Of a stretch of DNA of 25,076 nt, positions 23,054-25,076 are shown piece by piece (the stretch's first letter is position 1; every line of letters starts with the position of its first letter). The DNA lies in assembly GCA_021793945.1 (NCBI GenBank), contig JAJYRT010000011.1, positions 1 through 25,076 on the forward strand. The letters run 5' to 3'. The notes below the pieces were generated by a model. That model saw only the letters and a list, made by a program, of their open reading frames with translations. It had not been told where the DNA came from and did not search any database. The translations under genes and the position numbers were made by a program. The stretch is from Thermoplasmata archaeon. Lineage in GTDB: Archaea; Thermoplasmatota; Thermoplasmata; Thermoplasmatales; Thermoplasmataceae.

Positions 23054-23539
23054 TTACCCCTGGACGATGGAATCAACATAGCTGCACTTCAGCAGCACTT
23101 TCGACTTCTTGAGTGAAGCGGGAATGCTAAGGACTTTTACGTTTATTATTGCATCCACGTACCTATCGAAAGTTTCATCATCAACGTCGACGAGAACCAG
23201 ATTATCTATGTTCTTGAATACAGTCCTGTGACCAATCTCTTCGAGATCCTTCTTGGTGAGATCAAGATTTTTGATGTTCTCCACATACCTCGACACACTG
23301 CCTGCAAGGCCTTCCATGAAATTTCTTGAAATATGCCCTGCCCCATCGAATGCACCGATGAGTGATTTATATGCCTCATTTGTCACTTCACCAAGTGTTC
23401 TTCCAGTCAGCTTGGCTATCTGGGAAATTTTGTCGTAAACATCCCTCTTGATGCCCTTGACTGAAATGTTCTGGGTATGTTCTTCCTCCTGCGTTTTCTC
23501 TTCTTTTTCCTCTTTGTTGGCCTTTTTTTGATCCGTCAT
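23054..23539 (-). CDS. Ribbon-helix-helix-type protein with C-terminal domain of unknown function
   Basis: 161 aa from ATG 23539. The first ~23 residues are highly charged (Lys/Glu/Gln-rich) and likely disordered. Residues ~24-66 look like an RHH DNA-binding unit: strand NISVKGI, helix KRDVYDKISQIAKLTGRT, then helix LGEVTNEAYKSLIGAF. The C-terminal ~70 residues (DLEEIGHRTVFKNIDNLVLV, YVDAIINVKVLSIP) form an alpha/beta domain I do not recognise, perhaps a sensory or oligomerisation part. The start is supported by a TATA box at 23567-23574, ~30 nt upstream. Inverted repeats surround that TATA box, which suggests autoregulation. It ends 9 nt from the convergent trmG10. Confidence 0.7.
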   Translation of the reverse strand: MTDQKKANKEEKEEKTQEEEHTQNISVKGIKRDVYDKISQIAKLTGRTLGEVTNEAYKSLIGAFDGAGHISRNFMEGLAGSVSRYVENIKNLDLTKKDLEEIGHRTVFKNIDNLVLVDVDDETFDRYVDAIINVKVLSIPASLKKSKVLLKCSYVDSIVQG

Positions 23540-23555
23540 TGTTATCGATCCAGTA

Positions 23556-23603
23556 TTGATTTCTAGTTTATAAGATTTCTGGAAATCTTGCTTTCTTGAT
23601 TTC
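23556..23603. promoter_or_regulatory. RHH-gene promoter with four GATTTC half-sites
   Basis: GATTTC occurs at 23558, 23574 and 23598, and its complement GAAATC at 23582. Start-to-start distances are 16, 8 and 16. The middle pair forms the perfect palindrome AAGATTTCTGGAAATCTT (23572-23589), which touches the upstream (BRE) side of the minus-strand TATA box CTTATAAA (23567-23574). The outer copies share the longer form TTGATTTC. This arrangement resembles an operator array. Confidence 0.5.
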
Positions 23604-23610
23604 AACTCGA

Positions 23611-23630
23611 GCATTGCTTTTATACAATGC
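23611..23630 (+). promoter_or_regulatory. TATA box of the 131-residue gene inside an inverted repeat
   Basis: GCATTG (23611-23616) and CAATGC (23625-23630) are perfect inverted arms enclosing TTTTATAC (23618-23625). That box is ~26 nt before ATG 23647, so the mRNA is probably leaderless and a bound repressor would block the TATA box. Confidence 0.45.
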
Positions 23631-23646
23631 ACTATTAAGGTAATTT

Positions 23647-24042
23647 ATGAAGATGGCAACGAGAGAATACAATGGAAAGAACGTTGACCTTGACAAACTT
23701 GGCCAGCTCATAGTCGAATTTTTTGATGAGGAACATTTCAAGACACAGTCCGGTAAGCACCCTCATGGCATATTGATTCAAGCAAAGAAAGGAGGAGTGT
23801 TTAGGACGCTGCTTGCGATGGACCGGGCATTCACAATTGTCATAGAAGGGGATCGGAGCAATTTCAAGATTAAAATGGGAGTTGGATCGTGGCTGAAGGA
23901 TATGGGTGTCGCAGCCATTGAAACGTTCTTTGTCTCAGAGCTTGTGGCGTTCGTAGAGGTGCCTGAGGCTCTTTGGTCATACGAAATAGAACACCAGCTA
24001 TGGCATTACATAGAAAACCAGATTGAGCTTGGGATCCAGTGA
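23647..24042 (+). CDS. Conserved-looking 131-residue protein of unknown function
   Basis: I do not recognise a named family. The chain is soluble in character, with no signal peptide. It begins with a charged region (YNGKNVDLDKLGQLIVEFF), followed by a compact alpha/beta part: HGILIQAKKGG, LLAMDRAFTIVIEGD, FKIKMGVGSWLKDMGVAAIE. It ends in a helix with several aromatic residues (ALWSYEIEHQLWHYIENQI). The start ATG 23647 fits the TATA spacing; ATG 23653 is two codons later. Codon use is like the neighbours and the frame is clean, so the gene is real. It is transcribed divergently from the RHH gene and shares its regulatory region, which makes it a likely target of that protein. Confidence 0.7.
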   Translation: MKMATREYNGKNVDLDKLGQLIVEFFDEEHFKTQSGKHPHGILIQAKKGGVFRTLLAMDRAFTIVIEGDRSNFKIKMGVGSWLKDMGVAAIETFFVSELVAFVEVPEALWSYEIEHQLWHYIENQIELGIQ

Positions 24043-24074
24043 TCACGGGACATTTGAACTCTTCATCCAGGCAC

Positions 24075-24965
24075 TCACCATTTCTGCCCCGTAATGCGTT
24101 CGAAGAGATCCCTATAGAGTTTGCTCGTGCGCTCAACGAGTTCATCAGGCAGTGGTGATATTTCAGGCTCCTTCTTACCTTTAGTTCTTGCGTCATACAG
24201 CCTGTCGTGGTACCCATTGGAACGGTAATACTGGCGAACTGATTCCTTGCTGAGCTCCACAATGTTTCCCAGATCATACTGTTTTTTATCCCAGAACCTG
24301 TCCTCGTCTGCAGTCCCGAATGTGTCCACAACCACAGGTTCTCGGTTGTCCCCAAGGGCGAATTCCTTCTTTCCGTCTGCATGAATAAGCCCGTTCGGGA
24401 TGACCTGCTTTTCTATCCTGCGGTCTATCCTAAGGATTGCGTCATAAATTTCGTCAAGTTCCGGTCTGCGAAGTCCGCCAATCTCCAGAGCCTCGTCGAT
24501 ATTCAACGGCCGGTCAAACTTCTCAAACTTTGTAGTGACTTCCAGGAATGGATCGTCGAGTTTTTCGCCATACTTTGGTTCATTGGCCAATCCCATGTCG
24601 CTCCTGGATACCTTTCCCTCCTTGAACCTATCATAAAGCGATCCGGCGACATAGTACCTGGCGACGAATTCCAGAGGAATAAGGTAATTTATTGAGAATA
24701 TACTTCCATTTCCTTCAGGGATTGAAAATTTCCTGACCCTCATCTCATTTGGTGACACCATTTCAATTAAATGTGTCTCCACGCGTGCGGCATCTGACGT
24801 TTTCCTGAACCAGAATTCGGAGGTCCTGCAAAGAGACTCACCCTTGAAAGGAATCGTTGTGGGGATTATCTTGTCAAAAACAGATATTTTATCCGTAAAC
24901 TTGAAGAGAAGTGTCTCGCCCTCGTCGTAGACTTCCTTGACCTTTCCAACCCTGACCAGCTTCAT
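24075..24965 (-). CDS. purC: SAICAR synthetase (phosphoribosylaminoimidazole-succinocarboxamide synthase)
   Basis: ATP-dependent condensation of CAIR with aspartate in purine biosynthesis. Family features are the N-terminal RVGKVKEVYDEGETLLFKFTD, here KVKEVYD, then KISVFD. Further along are RKFSIPEGNGSIFSIN, PLEFVARYYVAGSLYDR (the PurC 'P.E.vvR....GS' motif) and the second signature LIHADGKKEFALGD. The 296-aa length is within the normal range for archaeal and eukaryotic-type enzymes. ATG 24965 is preferred over GTG 24971: it lies ~26 nt from a TATA box at 24986-24996 and leaves the canonical start. AAGGTGGG immediately upstream could also act as a Shine-Dalgarno. Confidence 0.93.
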   Translation of the reverse strand: MKLVRVGKVKEVYDEGETLLFKFTDKISVFDKIIPTTIPFKGESLCRTSEFWFRKTSDAARVETHLIEMVSPNEMRVRKFSIPEGNGSIFSINYLIPLEFVARYYVAGSLYDRFKEGKVSRSDMGLANEPKYGEKLDDPFLEVTTKFEKFDRPLNIDEALEIGGLRRPELDEIYDAILRIDRRIEKQVIPNGLIHADGKKEFALGDNREPVVVDTFGTADEDRFWDKKQYDLGNIVELSKESVRQYYRSNGYHDRLYDARTKGKKEPEISPLPDELVERTSKLYRDLFERITGQKW

Positions 24966-24985
24966 GCCCACCTTACCGTAAGTGG

Positions 24986-24996
24986 TTTTATTAATT
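24986..24996 (-). promoter_or_regulatory. TATA box of purC
   Basis: Minus-strand AATTAATAAAA is at leaderless distance from ATG 24965. Confidence 0.45.
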
Positions 24997-25043
24997 CTTC
25001 CCTGCCCAGTATCCCTTAATAGTCCAGGCGCATTTACCCCTGT

Positions 25044-25076
25044 TGAATGAACATACAGCCACAGAGAATTTGCTGA
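25044..25076 (+). CDS. Possible start of a further gene, cut by the window edge
   Basis: A TTG at 25044 opens a frame (LNEHTATENLL) that is still open at the edge. It lies ~26 nt after a TATA-like CTTAATAG (25015-25022), as in the leaderless genes of this window. Only 11 codons are visible, so this is weak. Confidence 0.25.

Noticed and set aside
25047..25076. ATG at 25047 as the start of a gene at the right edge.
   Set aside because: That frame meets TGA after nine codons, exactly at the window end. The overlapping TTG frame at 25044 is the only one that stays open.
1..25076. Search for CRISPR arrays, insertion sequences, integrase genes, prophage or tRNA-associated integration.
   Set aside because: No regularly spaced repeats, transposase-like or integrase-like genes, or partial tRNA duplicates were seen. 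The region next to tRNA-Arg is filled by PCNA and queD.

Overview
The window is a compact, gene-dense stretch of archaeal chromosome, most likely from the Thermoplasmatales (Thermoplasma-like or an uncultured acid-mine 'plasma' relative). The evidence is archaeal EF-1A and EF-2 (with the diphthamide motif), PCNA, RNA polymerase subunit L, an archaeal Lhr-type helicase, a Toprim protein, RNase Z, TrmG10 and archaeosine-precursor enzymes. Mid-range GC and heavy AGG/AGA arginine codon use fit. Many start codons lie 22-29 nt downstream of a TATA-like box, as expected for leaderless transcripts; genes inside operons more often have Shine-Dalgarno sequences. The lineage call is inference: no 16S rRNA is present.

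Layout. 1-236: 3' end of an OsmC-family gene. 299-1195: MscS-type channel. 1192-5067 (minus strand): EF-1A, ribosomal protein S10 and EF-2. 5068-5423: intergenic region holding the EF-1A promoter, a leader hairpin and a 34-residue single-span membrane peptide gene. 5424-6398: malate dehydrogenase. 6403-7576 (minus): queD-queC, where queC lacks a normal start codon. 7710-7784: tRNA-Arg(CCU). 7790-8539 (minus): PCNA. 8679-12511 (plus): DUF309 protein, AsnRS, HemE and HemH. 12549-13454: a GTPase-dead EF-1A-like protein. 13460-15254 (minus): scpB-purD. 15415-17307 (plus): NCS1 permease and a Dcd/dUTPase-family enzyme. 17321-21438 (minus): Lhr helicase, Toprim protein, RNase Z. 21439-21767: intergenic region with a complete-looking 23-residue acidic mini-gene. 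21768-23044 (plus): rpoL and trmG10. 23054-24042: a divergent pair, a ribbon-helix-helix (RHH) protein and an unknown 131-residue protein, sharing a promoter region full of inverted repeats. 24075-24965 (minus): purC.

The genes are mostly housekeeping. A tRNA theme recurs: QueD/QueC supply the precursor of archaeosine at G15, TrmG10 methylates G10, RNase Z trims 3' ends, AsnRS charges tRNA, and the tRNA-Arg here has both G10 and G15 and no encoded CCA. HemE-HemH is a translationally coupled heme module. PurD, PurC and the pyrimidine nucleotide enzyme belong to nucleotide metabolism. I see no CRISPR array, insertion sequence, prophage or obvious genomic island. The best candidates for something undescribed are the two tiny leadered or leaderless genes, the queD/queC junction, the pseudo-GTPase and the RHH divergent promoter.
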